A stretch of 26,999 nucleotides of DNA from Bordetella parapertussis (GCA_945911685.1 CAMEAW010000031.1:1-26999); one strand, 5' to 3'. Positions 1-7,325 are shown, counted from the stretch's first letter. Program-made: numbers and translations. Notes: generated by a model not told the origin, from the sequence alone.

Positions 1-804
1 ATTGGTATCGAAGGCGCTGGTGTGGTCACTGCTCTAGGCAGTGAGGTCAATGGCATCGCGGTGGGTGACAAAGTCATGGGCCGCTGCCGCGGGGCGTTTG
101 CCGAATACGCCTGTATGGATAGCGTCGAGGCCCTGCCAGTGCCGGCTAACTTAAGTTTTGAACAAGCGGCTAGCGTGCCCCTCACCTTTTTAGTGGTGCA
201 CGACATGCTATCGCTACAAGGTAAGCTCAAAGCAAATGAATGGCTGCTGATTCACGGCGTGTCGTCGGGCGTTGGTGTTGCAGCCCTGCAAACTGCGAAA
301 GCCATGGGCGCCAAAGTCATTGGCACTTCGGGCTCACCTGGAAAGCTTGCGCGCTTAAAAGAGCACGGCTTAGACCTGCCCCTATGCTTGCGCGGTTCAG
401 GCTTTGAAGGCCCCGTGATGGAAGCGACTGGTGGCAAGGGTGCGAACTTAGTGGTGGATACAGTGGGTGGATCGGTCTTTGCAGAAAGCATTCGCTGTAT
501 GGCGTTTGAAGCGCGCTTTGCGATGGTGGGCTACGTTGATGGCGTGCTGTCGGCCGAGCTTGATCTGTTAGCCCTGCATTCAAAACGTTTGCGCTTATTT
601 GGCGTATCAAACAAATTACGTTCAGCCGAACAACGCGCCCAATTTTTGCCTGAATTCAAAGCCGAAGTGTTACCCGCGATTGCAGATGGTCGTATCAAAC
701 CTCTGGTGGATCACGCTTTCGCTTTTGAACAACTGGCGCAAGCCAAAGAGATGATGGAAACAAACAAGCATGTTGGCAAAATCGTTTTACGCATGCCTGT
801 TTAG
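1..804 (+). CDS. NADPH:quinone oxidoreductase-like MDR dehydrogenase, 5' end outside the window
   Basis: The reading frame is open from the first base and already encodes the family motif GIEGAGVV, so the gene starts upstream; the GTG at position 22 is internal, not a start. About 267 C-terminal residues are present of a family usually near 320-340. The region LLIHGVSSGVGVAALQTAKA is the glycine-rich nucleotide-binding turn of a Rossmann fold, and the C-terminus HVGKIVLRM is the usual MDR ending. No structural-zinc cysteine cluster is visible, which fits the zinc-free quinone oxidoreductase/enoyl reductase branch. These cytosolic enzymes reduce quinones or activated double bonds with NADPH; the substrate cannot be told from sequence. 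The last 35 bases overlap the start of the downstream esterase. Confidence 0.85.
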   Translation: MGIEGAGVVTALGSEVNGIAVGDKVMGRCRGAFAEYACMDSVEALPVPANLSFEQAASVPLTFLVVHDMLSLQGKLKANEWLLIHGVSSGVGVAALQTAKAMGAKVIGTSGSPGKLARLKEHGLDLPLCLRGSGFEGPVMEATGGKGANLVVDTVGGSVFAESIRCMAFEARFAMVGYVDGVLSAELDLLALHSKRLRLFGVSNKLRSAEQRAQFLPEFKAEVLPAIADGRIKPLVDHAFAFEQLAQAKEMMETNKHVGKIVLRMPV

Positions 805-1384
805 TGTTTGCTTGCTTGGGCTGAGCACCATGACCCAACCGGTTAGCGCACAGCTAAGGCCTGAGCTTGCGCCGCCTGAAGTCATGATGCTCGGCGACTC
901 GATCACTGAAGCGGGCCCATGGAAAACGCTGTTTCCAAAAACGCGTATTTTGAATCGAGGTGTCCCGGGCTATACCACCGACCATCTGTTGCGCGAGATG
1001 AAAGCAACCGTAGCGTTACGACCAGCCAAAGTATTTTTGATGATTGGTATCAATGATTTGCTCAGGCGCGCCACCGTTGAGCAAACCTTTAAGCAATACA
1101 CTTTGATTGTCGATGAGTTACAAAAAAACAAAATCAACGTGGTGATGCAGGCTACACTTGAATGCTCACGCCCGCAATGCGGCAACACTGTCGACGATGT
1201 CCGAGCATTGAATCAAAAGCTTCAAGCGTTGGCGCTAGCGCGCAATATCCAATGGCTTGACTTGAATCCCGGTTTAACGAACGATGCGCAAGGTCTGTTG
1301 CCAAAGTACACCTGGGATGGCTTACATCTTTCTAAGGCTGCTTATCTGTATTGGGCTGAAAGGCTTAAAAGCTTTATTCAGTGA
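770..1384 (+). CDS. Secreted SGNH/GDSL-family esterase or lipase-like hydrolase
   Basis: This 204-residue protein carries the SGNH blocks: GDSIT with nucleophile Ser44, NRGVPG with oxyanion Gly64, GIND with Asn95, and DGLHL with Asp183 and His186. The N-terminus is a Sec signal peptide (a Lys near the start, a Leu/Cys-rich core, probable cleavage after VSA near residue 27), so it should act in the periplasm or outside. The ATG at 770 lies inside the preceding gene, giving a 35-bp overlap in another frame. The next in-frame ATG at 830 would delete the signal peptide, so 770 is preferred. Families with this fold hydrolyse carboxylic or acetyl esters on lipids, glycans or small molecules; the real substrate is unknown. 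Translational coupling to the dehydrogenase is likely. Confidence 0.85.
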   Translation: MLAKSFYACLFSVCLLGLSTMTQPVSAQLRPELAPPEVMMLGDSITEAGPWKTLFPKTRILNRGVPGYTTDHLLREMKATVALRPAKVFLMIGINDLLRRATVEQTFKQYTLIVDELQKNKINVVMQATLECSRPQCGNTVDDVRALNQKLQALALARNIQWLDLNPGLTNDAQGLLPKYTWDGLHLSKAAYLYWAERLKSFIQ

Positions 1385-1442
1385 GGTCGCGACTAGCTGA
1401 CTTAATTCAAGATGCAATTCTTTGTTGGCGTGATATACCGCA

Positions 1443-2627
1443 CTACAACCATTGATCAGGCGCACTGAGTAAAAAATCAGCAATCGGGATACCACTAGTA
1501 CCAATCACTAAAGGCTGACTGCCCTGATAGCTTTGAGTGAATTTCTTTAGCCCAGCCAGGGATCCCTTATGACGGCCGCTTTTGACCTCAATCGCCGTTA
1601 CCTTATCGCCCTGACTCAATACAAAATCGACCTCATCGCTGCGCTCGCGCCAGTATTGCAGCTCAACACCTGAAGACTTGTAATTGTATAGATGTGCCCC
1701 AACGGCAGATTCAACGAGCCGCCCCCAAAGCTCTCGATCATTCATCGCTGCGTCATGAGTCATCCCCAGCTGCGCGCTGATGAAGGCAGAATTTAACGCC
1801 TGCAACTTAGGGCTTGAGGCTCGACTGCGCGCTTGATCACCGGCAAACTTTTCGATGCCGGTCAACACCCAAGCGCCACCTAGCAAGGTCAGATAGTTTG
1901 AGAGCGTCGTGGTGTTGCCCGCATCTTGCAGCTGCCCGATCATTTTTTGAAACGATAAAATTTGACCTGAGTAATGGCATCCTAAAACAAACAGCCTGCG
2001 CAACAACGCGGGCTTGTCGATGCGACTTAACTGTAAGACGTCTCGGGTGAGCGTAGGCTCAATAATCGAGTCAAGTACATAGTCGCGCCAACGCGCTTCA
2101 TCTGTAATCAAAGAGGCCGCGCCTGGATAGCCACCAAAGTAGATGAACTGCTCAAGACTCCAACCAAACGCGTCGCGCATTTCGGCGTACGACCAGTGCG
2201 GCACGCGAATCAATTCAAAACGACCCGCCAGGCTTTCGCTGACCCCTTGTTGCATTAAGAACTGAGATGAGCCCAACAAGACGACGCGTAACGGATGAGA
2301 CGACCCGACCTGAAAGCTATCTTCATCCCAAAGCATTTTGATCACTTCAGACCAGCGCTGAACCTTATGCACTTCATCTAGCACCAAGACGCAGGGTTGG
2401 TTTTGACTGACTCTTCGAGCGATATCCCATTGCTGCTGTACCCATCCGGCATCGGGACTGCTTGGCAGATCGGCCGAGGCGTAGTGTCCAACGCCATCAA
2501 AACTTGCGATCGCTTGTTTGGCGAGCGTGGTTTTGCCCACCTGGCGTGGACCAGACAAAATCTGCATGAACCGGCGAGGTTCTTGCAGGCGTTTACATAG
2601 TGTGGGGTACTGCAAGCGATTGAACAT
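1443..2627 (-). CDS. AAA-type ATP-binding protein of the DUF4143 family
   Basis: The 394-residue protein begins with an AAA/P-loop ATPase domain: Walker A GPRQVGKT at residues 26-33 and Walker B VLVLDE ending at Asp84-Glu85. The C-terminal DUF4143-type region carries a PD-(D/E)xK nuclease-fold signature (VDFVL with Asp334, then AIEVKSG with Glu347 and Lys349). These proteins are common as single genes in bacteria and their role is not settled; links to DNA transactions or defence have been suggested for relatives but nothing here proves it. It is monocistronic, convergent with the esterase. A 15-bp inverted repeat reaches into its start codon, which suggests tight, possibly autogenous, control. 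ATG at 2627 is the natural start because the Walker A is then about 25 residues in, as usual. Confidence 0.85.
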   Translation of the reverse strand: MFNRLQYPTLCKRLQEPRRFMQILSGPRQVGKTTLAKQAIASFDGVGHYASADLPSSPDAGWVQQQWDIARRVSQNQPCVLVLDEVHKVQRWSEVIKMLWDEDSFQVGSSHPLRVVLLGSSQFLMQQGVSESLAGRFELIRVPHWSYAEMRDAFGWSLEQFIYFGGYPGAASLITDEARWRDYVLDSIIEPTLTRDVLQLSRIDKPALLRRLFVLGCHYSGQILSFQKMIGQLQDAGNTTTLSNYLTLLGGAWVLTGIEKFAGDQARSRASSPKLQALNSAFISAQLGMTHDAAMNDRELWGRLVESAVGAHLYNYKSSGVELQYWRERSDEVDFVLSQGDKVTAIEVKSGRHKGSLAGLKKFTQSYQGSQPLVIGTSGIPIADFLLSAPDQWL

Positions 2628-2683
2628 TACAAATTACTCAGTATATTGAGTAATTTTACACGATATATTGAGTAATTTGTAAT
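2626..2683 (-). promoter_or_regulatory. Operator-like repeat cluster at the start of the DUF4143 ATPase gene
   Basis: The half-site TGAGTAATTT occurs three times: inverted at 2631-2640, direct at 2647-2656, and direct at 2669-2678. The two direct copies sit in a 15-bp exact repeat, TATATTGAGTAATTT (2642-2656 and 2664-2678), with a 22-bp period, about two helical turns. The outer copies form a perfect 15-bp inverted repeat (2626-2640 and 2669-2683). The left arm includes part of the start codon. On the minus strand TATACT within this block could be a -10 element. The layout looks like an operator for a dimeric repressor; which protein binds is not known. Confidence 0.6.
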
Positions 2684-2765
2684 TTAACCATGAAAAATGG
2701 CTGCACCTACAGCGGCAATATCCTATAAATCCTTTATTTATTAGCGCCTTGCGTGAGAATAGTCG

Positions 2766-3797
2766 CTAATCAATCGTAATCCTAACCCCATCTACCTTAA
2801 GCAAATCAGCCAACTTCCGAGTCTCATCCTTTAAAAATTGACCGAACTCTTCTTGCGTACGCGGTTGCACCACCAACCCAGTTCGCGCAATCGCCTGCTT
2901 AACTGCTGGATCTGCAACGGCTTGCTTCAACGCCTCGTGCAACTGCTTTTGTACAGACTGCTCAACACCTTGCTGTGTCAAAAATCCGTACCATGTTCCA
3001 AACACCATATCGAGGCCTAACTCTTTCAGTGTCGGCACCTCGGGCGCATCGGGATGGCGTTCTGCTGACGCAATCGCAATGGCCTTGAGTCGACCTGCTT
3101 TCACATTCACCATACCGGTTGGGATATCAAAAATCCCCATCAGTTGACTACCGAATAGGTCATTTAAGGCAGGCCCCATCCCTTTGTAGGGCACATGCGT
3201 AATTTTGATCTTCGCAGCGTGAGCAAAAAGCTCGGCTGCGATGTGCGCGCTTGAACCGTTGCCTGACGAACCCAACACCAACCCACCTGGGCTTGCTTGA
3301 GCCAGCGCGATCACTTCGGCTAAGTTTTGCGGGGGTAGCTTGGCATTGATATAGAGCAGGCTGGGTGCGGTACCGATTAAGAGTAATGGCGCAAGTGAGC
3401 TTGGCTGATAGCTGAGGTTTTCTTTCAGTAACGGATTAGACGTGTAGGCGTAGGCAGTGACTAATAAGGTATAGCCATCTGCCGGGGCTTGGCTCACATA
3501 TTGAGTACCGATGATCGTACCCCCACCTCCGCGGTTTTCAGTGACGACCGATTGCCCCCATAATTGTGAAAGATAGTGTGCGATCGAGCGGGCAAAAATA
3601 TCGGTGCTGCCGCCAGGCGGATACGGCACGACAATTGTGACGCGCCGTTCAGGAAATGCTGCGTTGCAAGAGAACGCTGCCAGCGCAAGGCCGAACGCCA
3701 CAAACGTCTTGGTTAACCAAGACGTTAAAGGTCCCGTTAAAGATGCCTTGAGCGATCCCGTTAAAGCCAGATTTAAAGATGCGTCAAATCGCCTCAT
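2766..3797 (-). CDS. Bug/TctC-family tripartite tricarboxylate transporter receptor 1
   Basis: The 343-residue protein has the Bug-family layout: FPERRVTIVVPYPPGGSTD after the signal peptide, TENRGGGGTIIG, APADGYTLL, and THVPYKGMG. Such periplasmic proteins bind organic acids and deliver them to TctA/TctB-type permeases, or act as sensors' ligand carriers. No permease gene lies nearby. I chose the ATG at 3797 (MRRF...), preceded by a purine-rich GAGAAGAG; an in-frame ATG 12 codons upstream (3833) has weaker support. The signal peptide is odd: about 28 residues precede the hydrophobic core (FVAFGLALAAFS), and they are built from a tetrapeptide repeat of the form xxL(T/N/K). A start further inside is possible if that extension is not translated. 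It is a single gene, divergent from the serine hydrolase. Confidence 0.85.
   Translation of the reverse strand: MRRFDASLNLALTGSLKASLTGPLTSWLTKTFVAFGLALAAFSCNAAFPERRVTIVVPYPPGGSTDIFARSIAHYLSQLWGQSVVTENRGGGGTIIGTQYVSQAPADGYTLLVTAYAYTSNPLLKENLSYQPSSLAPLLLIGTAPSLLYINAKLPPQNLAEVIALAQASPGGLVLGSSGNGSSAHIAAELFAHAAKIKITHVPYKGMGPALNDLFGSQLMGIFDIPTGMVNVKAGRLKAIAIASAERHPDAPEVPTLKELGLDMVFGTWYGFLTQQGVEQSVQKQLHEALKQAVADPAVKQAIARTGLVVQPRTQEEFGQFLKDETRKLADLLKVDGVRITID
3703..3726. repeat. 24-bp perfect palindrome inside a signal-peptide coding region
   Basis: The two 12-base arms meet at GTT/AAC between 3714 and 3715, with no spacer and no mismatch (left arm AACGTCTTGGTT). It lies at the junction of the tandem repeat with the hydrophobic core of receptor 1. 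It could be a protein-binding site, a cruciform, or chance within a repeated sequence. Confidence 0.7.
3711..3782 (-). repeat. Six imperfect 12-bp tandem units encoding the signal-peptide n-region of receptor 1
   Basis: Read on the minus strand, the in-frame units encode ASLN (3771-3782), LALT (3759-3770), GSLK (3747-3758), ASLT (3735-3746), GPLT (3723-3734) and SWLT (3711-3722). On the plus strand GTTAAAG recurs at 3724, 3736 and 3760, and TCCCGTTAAAG at 3732-3742 and 3756-3766. Because 12 bp is four codons, gain or loss of units keeps the frame. Confidence 0.75.
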
Positions 3798-4043
3798 GAT
3801 CTCTTCTCTGCAAAAACTCGTTTGGGCGTCCAAGCGAGCGTCAAAAAACTAGGCCTGTTCGAATCAAAGACAAGACCTTATCTATTATGATCAATCCAAG
3901 CTTGCCAGTTGGCCTTTAAACCGTCTCTCCAGCGACCGACTGCCGATAAGAAGGTACTCAGCTTGGCTAAATACTAAACAATAAAGCACTCGCGTTTAAA
4001 AACTATTAAACCTCAAATCCCGCGATCATTTCGGAGACCTCTG

Positions 4044-5321
4044 ATGAATTTGAAACTAAACACACTGCTTGCCGCACTTGCCTTGACCTCGAGTGTTACA
4101 GCACAAGCGCAAAGCCCTGCCTCACCGCTGCCTATCGCCACCGCCCAATCTCAAGGCTTTTCTGAAGAGGGCTTAAAGCGTATCGACACCTTCTTTAAAA
4201 AAGAAGTTGCCGATAACCGCATGCCTGGCGCTGTGGTTGCCGTAACAAAGAATGGCAAGCTAGTGATCTATGAGGCCTATGGCTATCGCAATAAGGCCAC
4301 CAACACGCCCATGACCACCGACACGATATTTGCCTTGGCCTCGATGACAAAGGTGATGACTGCCGTTAGCGCGTTGACGTTTTACGAAGAAGCCAAGATG
4401 CCTTTGCATGCCTCAGTTGCAAACTGGTTTCCGCAGTTCAAAGACATGAAGCTTGGGGTGTTAGCCGCTGATGGCACTTTAACAACGGTACCCGCTAAAA
4501 AGCCTGTCACGATTCAAGACTTAATGCGTCACACTAATGGCTTGACCTATGGCGGCCGCGGTGCAACAGCAATTCATAAACAGTTTCCGGCCTCGTCATC
4601 AAGCTCGGCAATGAGTTTAGATGGCAAACAATTTATTGATAAGCTCGCATCAGCGCCTTTGTTGTACGAACCAGGTACGGCTTGGGATTATGGTTTTGGT
4701 TTGGATGTTCTGGGCTTAATCCAAGAGCAAATCACCGGCAAGACCTTAAGCGAAGTCATGCGCGAACGCATCTGGAGTAAGCTCGGCATGGTGGATACGG
4801 ATTTTGACGTGAAAGCAAAAGACGCTAACCGCTTTGCGCAACCACTGCCCAATGACACACTCACTGGCAAGCCACAAAGCATGCCGATCTTGACCGCAAA
4901 ACTCAAGTATGACTGCGGTGGCGGCTGCGCTTACGGCACGGCAGGCGACTACATCCGCTTTGGGCAAATGCTATTGAATGGCGGCTCGCTTGAAGGCAAG
5001 CGCGTGCTCGGCCCTCAAACTGTTGCGTTCATGACCTCTAACCATTTAGACGCAGGGATCCAAAATCGCGTCGCGGTCACTGAACCCGCACGTGTCGGCT
5101 ATGGCTTTGGTTTGGGCGTTGCAGTGCGCACCGAGCGCGGCTTGTCTGCGATTAACGGCAACATCGGGGACTTTTCTTGGAACGGCGCCTATGGCACCAC
5201 CTTTTGGGCCGACCCAAAAGAAAACATGGTGGTGGTTGTGATGGCCGTAACGCCAGGCGAAGTGCGTAAAGAGTATCGCGAAAAAATCAATGCTCTGATT
5301 TATAGCGCGTTAGAAAAGTAA
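4044..5321 (+). CDS. Secreted serine hydrolase, class C beta-lactamase/esterase-like (Pfam Beta-lactamase fold)
   Basis: This 425-residue protein starts at an ATG preceded by GGAG at a suitable distance and has a Sec signal peptide with probable cleavage after AQA near residue 23. The nucleophile motif SxxK is Ser100-Met-Thr-Lys103. The second motif region is WDYGFG with Tyr216 (the usual Tyr-x-Asn is replaced by Tyr-Gly-Phe), and the third is WNGAYGT near residues 379-385. The altered second motif and the SMTK box fit the esterase/D-aminopeptidase-like branch (EstB-type) better than true beta-lactamases, so an esterase or transesterase role is more likely than resistance. It acts in the periplasm or outside. 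It stands alone: divergent from receptor 1 and convergent with hipA across a hairpin. Confidence 0.85.
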   Translation: MNLKLNTLLAALALTSSVTAQAQSPASPLPIATAQSQGFSEEGLKRIDTFFKKEVADNRMPGAVVAVTKNGKLVIYEAYGYRNKATNTPMTTDTIFALASMTKVMTAVSALTFYEEAKMPLHASVANWFPQFKDMKLGVLAADGTLTTVPAKKPVTIQDLMRHTNGLTYGGRGATAIHKQFPASSSSSAMSLDGKQFIDKLASAPLLYEPGTAWDYGFGLDVLGLIQEQITGKTLSEVMRERIWSKLGMVDTDFDVKAKDANRFAQPLPNDTLTGKPQSMPILTAKLKYDCGGGCAYGTAGDYIRFGQMLLNGGSLEGKRVLGPQTVAFMTSNHLDAGIQNRVAVTEPARVGYGFGLGVAVRTERGLSAINGNIGDFSWNGAYGTTFWADPKENMVVVVMAVTPGEVRKEYREKINALIYSALEK

Positions 5322-5332
5322 TCCAACGAAGG

Positions 5333-5364
5333 GATTCTCGGTGCCAGGTATAGCGCCGAGAATC
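5333..5364. terminator. Hairpin between convergent genes, possible bidirectional terminator
   Basis: A perfect 9-bp stem, GATTCTCGG (5333-5341) with CCGAGAATC (5356-5364), can extend inward by three pairs including one G-T wobble, leaving an 8-base loop. It sits just after the serine hydrolase stop and before the hipA stop. There is no T-run on either side, so it is not a textbook intrinsic terminator. Confidence 0.5.
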
Positions 5365-5403
5365 ACTGCCAGAGTCACCTAACGAATCAGCCCTCTAAAG
5401 CAT

Positions 5404-6750
5404 TCACGATTTTTTTCGCTGACTACCCTTGCGTGTATCGAATTGCGGAACTTCGGTGTGATCAACAATACATTGCGCAAAATTGAATGAAGGTCTCACC
5501 TGCTCTAAGGCTTCCGCCTTGACCTGACACTCTGTCATCAGCAGTTCTTGCCAAGACTCAAGAACGAGTTTCGCCATTTTTTGCAAAGCTTCCCAAGCGT
5601 CTTCAGGCGCTAACGAAAAGTGTTCGGCATAACGTACCAAATGATTAGCACTCACTCTACGAGAGCCATCAGGCGTAACTGCCATTGCCAGCACGCGATT
5701 AAAGCTCGGCATCGCAACGATGTCATAGGCCGGTGACAGCGTCCACTGCCCATCGCGATACAGCAGTCCGTGGTTTCTCACATGATCATCATGATTACCC
5801 ACTAAGGCATTGAAGCTCATTCTGCGCCAGAGTTCTTGTTGCTGCTGTTCAAACCCGCTGATGCGCGATCCGCCCCAACGCTGCATATCGTGCGCAAAAC
5901 CTACATAGCTTCTTTCGGGATCTCCTAAAGGATCCAAGCCCCGCGGGCGCAGCACGGTCTCAGCACTCGCAAACAATTTTCGATGCACCGCATAACGGCG
6001 ACTTGTCGCCCGAGCTGGTTGGTCAACCTCTGGCACGAGTTCGCGGTCAAAGCGCTGAATTAACAAAAGACGGTGACGACCAACTCTTTCAAATCGAACA
6101 GGTGCCACATCCAACCCGCAGCGATGTGCGAGGGTCATGGCCAAATATTCACGCTCGGTCATGAGCGGCGGCCCCGTTCTTTCTTGCAACTTAGCGATCC
6201 ACCACTGCGGCGCACTTTCTGACGACTCAACGAGAACCGTCAATTTAGGTTTTTCACCACCCAGGCTGGTCACATCGTTTGTTTTTGAAATATTCTGAAT
6301 CAGCTTTGACGAGGTCATTTCAAGGTCGTCAGTCTGCATCAGATCGCACAGAACTTGTAAGGGCGGTGGTTCATAAGACAGTTTTCGTTCGAGTTCTTCT
6401 TCGGTGCATACCTCAATGGCGCCCACGGCATCGCCCGAAGACAAACCTAAACGGTCGATCTCGTCGAGGTCATCGCGGTTATGTTTCCAACGTAATAGAT
6501 CTAATCCAAAACCCTCTGGCGAAGCATCACGAAAGACACCAAACATGCCATTCCACATGTCCTCTTTATGAGGCAGCACCCTGCGATTAAAACCAAGCTT
6601 GACCGGGTCGAGTGCAACGGCATGGTCAGAACCCTGAAAGGAAGGCGAGTACATGAAGCGCCCCGCGCTTGGCATCCATTGAAAGGTGCCGCACTCAACC
6701 GGCGCACCTTGACCGGGCGGCCAGACCCAAACCGTTCGCTCTTTATTCAT
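5404..6750 (-). CDS. hipA: HipA-type serine/threonine kinase toxin
   Basis: The 448-residue protein keeps the HipA kinase landmarks: SLGGEKPKL at residues 162-170 (the Gly-rich loop region that carries the autophosphorylated Ser in E. coli HipA), WIAKL with ATP-binding Lys187, the catalytic loop GNHDDHVRNHG with Asp321 and Asn326, and PAYDIV with metal-binding Asp343. HipA proteins are type II toxins; the E. coli enzyme phosphorylates glutamyl-tRNA synthetase, halting translation and promoting persistence. Whether this homologue has that target is not known. Its ATG overlaps the hipB-like stop codon by 8 bases, so the antitoxin is made first and translation is coupled. All catalytic residues appear intact. 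It acts in the cytosol. Confidence 0.9.
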   Translation of the reverse strand: MNKERTVWVWPPGQGAPVECGTFQWMPSAGRFMYSPSFQGSDHAVALDPVKLGFNRRVLPHKEDMWNGMFGVFRDASPEGFGLDLLRWKHNRDDLDEIDRLGLSSGDAVGAIEVCTEEELERKLSYEPPPLQVLCDLMQTDDLEMTSSKLIQNISKTNDVTSLGGEKPKLTVLVESSESAPQWWIAKLQERTGPPLMTEREYLAMTLAHRCGLDVAPVRFERVGRHRLLLIQRFDRELVPEVDQPARATSRRYAVHRKLFASAETVLRPRGLDPLGDPERSYVGFAHDMQRWGGSRISGFEQQQQELWRRMSFNALVGNHDDHVRNHGLLYRDGQWTLSPAYDIVAMPSFNRVLAMAVTPDGSRRVSANHLVRYAEHFSLAPEDAWEALQKMAKLVLESWQELLMTECQVKAEALEQVRPSFNFAQCIVDHTEVPQFDTRKGSQRKKS

Positions 6751-7066
6751 TTCTCTCTCGTACCCGTAAAGGCATATTTCTTGAGGCGGCTATCTGTACC
6801 GCGCCGTCGTCTTCGGGCTTAGCGACTTGCTCAAGCCCGTCTAAGCAATCCAAAGCCCATAGCGCCTTGACAATCAAACCAAAGGCGACTGTCGCCCGAC
6901 CTTTTTCAATACTCACTAAGGTGTTCACACTCACGCCAATCTTTGCCGCAAGGTCAGCTTGGGTCCATAGCCGAGCACGGCGACCCAAGGAGATTCTGTG
7001 CCCAATCTGCTCAATGAGCTGTGAAGCCCGATATGGCAAAATATCTGCGGCTTGTATTTTTTTCAC
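6743..7066 (-). CDS. hipB: HipB-like helix-turn-helix antitoxin and autorepressor
   Basis: About 107 residues from a GTG start at 7066. An HTH_3/Xre-type DNA-binding domain spans roughly residues 26-72 (RARLWTQADLAAKIGVSVNT, then SIEKGRATVA). It is followed directly by hipA with an 8-bp overlap, the standard antitoxin-toxin order. The frame stays open up to a TTG at 7126, but that TTG lies in the predicted -35 box and the extension is extremely AT-rich, so I place the start downstream. No good Shine-Dalgarno precedes GTG 7066, so the exact start is uncertain (TTG at 7039 is the other option). HipB proteins neutralise HipA and repress the operon. Confidence 0.8.
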   Translation of the reverse strand: MKKIQAADILPYRASQLIEQIGHRISLGRRARLWTQADLAAKIGVSVNTLVSIEKGRATVAFGLIVKALWALDCLDGLEQVAKPEDDGAVQIAASRNMPLRVRERNE

Positions 7067-7097
7067 AATAAAAGATATTTTAAATAAATTAATTACT

Positions 7098-7133
7098 ATT
7101 TTATTTGTATTTTTATAAAAAAGCAAATAAAAT
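7098..7133 (-). promoter_or_regulatory. hipBA promoter inside a 10-bp inverted repeat
   Basis: On the minus strand -35 TTGCTT (7126-7121), a 17-bp spacer and -10 TAAAAT (7103-7098) form a plausible sigma-70 promoter, placing transcription start near 7091. A perfect 10-bp inverted repeat, ATTTTATTTG (7098-7107) and CAAATAAAAT (7124-7133), covers the -10 box and the edge of the -35 box. Binding there would block RNA polymerase, as expected for HipB autorepression. It does not match the E. coli HipB operator TATCC-N8-GGATA. Confidence 0.55.
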
Positions 7134-7144
7134 CTTAGATCTTT

Positions 7145-7161
7145 GAGTCAATCCATGACTC
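7145..7161. promoter_or_regulatory. Small dyad upstream of the hipBA promoter
   Basis: GAGTCA (7145-7150) and TGACTC (7156-7161) form a perfect 6-bp inverted repeat around ATCCA. It lies about 55-70 bp upstream of the predicted hipBA start site, in the intergenic region shared with the efflux operon. Its short length makes chance possible. Confidence 0.3.
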
Positions 7162-7280
7162 GGCTTGCTGCGCACTCAAGCAATAACCTAGCCGAGCAAT
7201 TTAGGCGTGAAATGAAATGACAACAATCAACACACCGCTGCACATTGATGATTGAACCGCAAAACGACGTTTAAACCCAC

Positions 7281-7301
7281 ACTGTAGTAATGGATTACAG
7301 T
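7281..7301 (+). promoter_or_regulatory. Dyad ACTGTA-N9-TACAGT upstream of the efflux operon
   Basis: ACTGTA (7281-7286) and TACAGT (7296-7301) form a 6-bp inverted repeat starting about 63 bp before the adaptor start codon. TACAGT could double as a weak -10 box, though no good -35 element is seen at the right distance. Confidence 0.3.
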
Positions 7302-7310
7302 AGCGGTGAC

Positions 7311-7325
7311 GAATGACCGTCATTC
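7311..7325 (+). promoter_or_regulatory. TetR-type palindromic operator candidate for the efflux operon
   Basis: GAATGAC (7311-7317), one centre base, GTCATTC (7319-7325): a perfect 7-bp inverted repeat ending 18 bp before the adaptor ATG. The shape (short perfect arms, AT-rich ends, one central base) resembles operators of TetR-family repressors of efflux pumps. No TetR gene is in the window. Confidence 0.5.

Noticed and set aside
4044..5321. True class C beta-lactamase conferring resistance
   Set aside because: The Tyr-x-Asn motif is altered to Tyr-Gly-Phe and the sequence fits esterase-like relatives better; resistance is not supported.
6669..7118. 149-residue plus-strand ORF opposite hipB
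   Set aside because: It is the antisense shadow of the HipB-like coding region, with no recognisable domain or ribosome site.
7067..7126. Longer HipB-like protein from TTG 7126
   Set aside because: The TTG lies in the predicted -35 box and the added segment is AT-rich, Lys/Asn/Ile-type sequence typical of untranslated promoter DNA.
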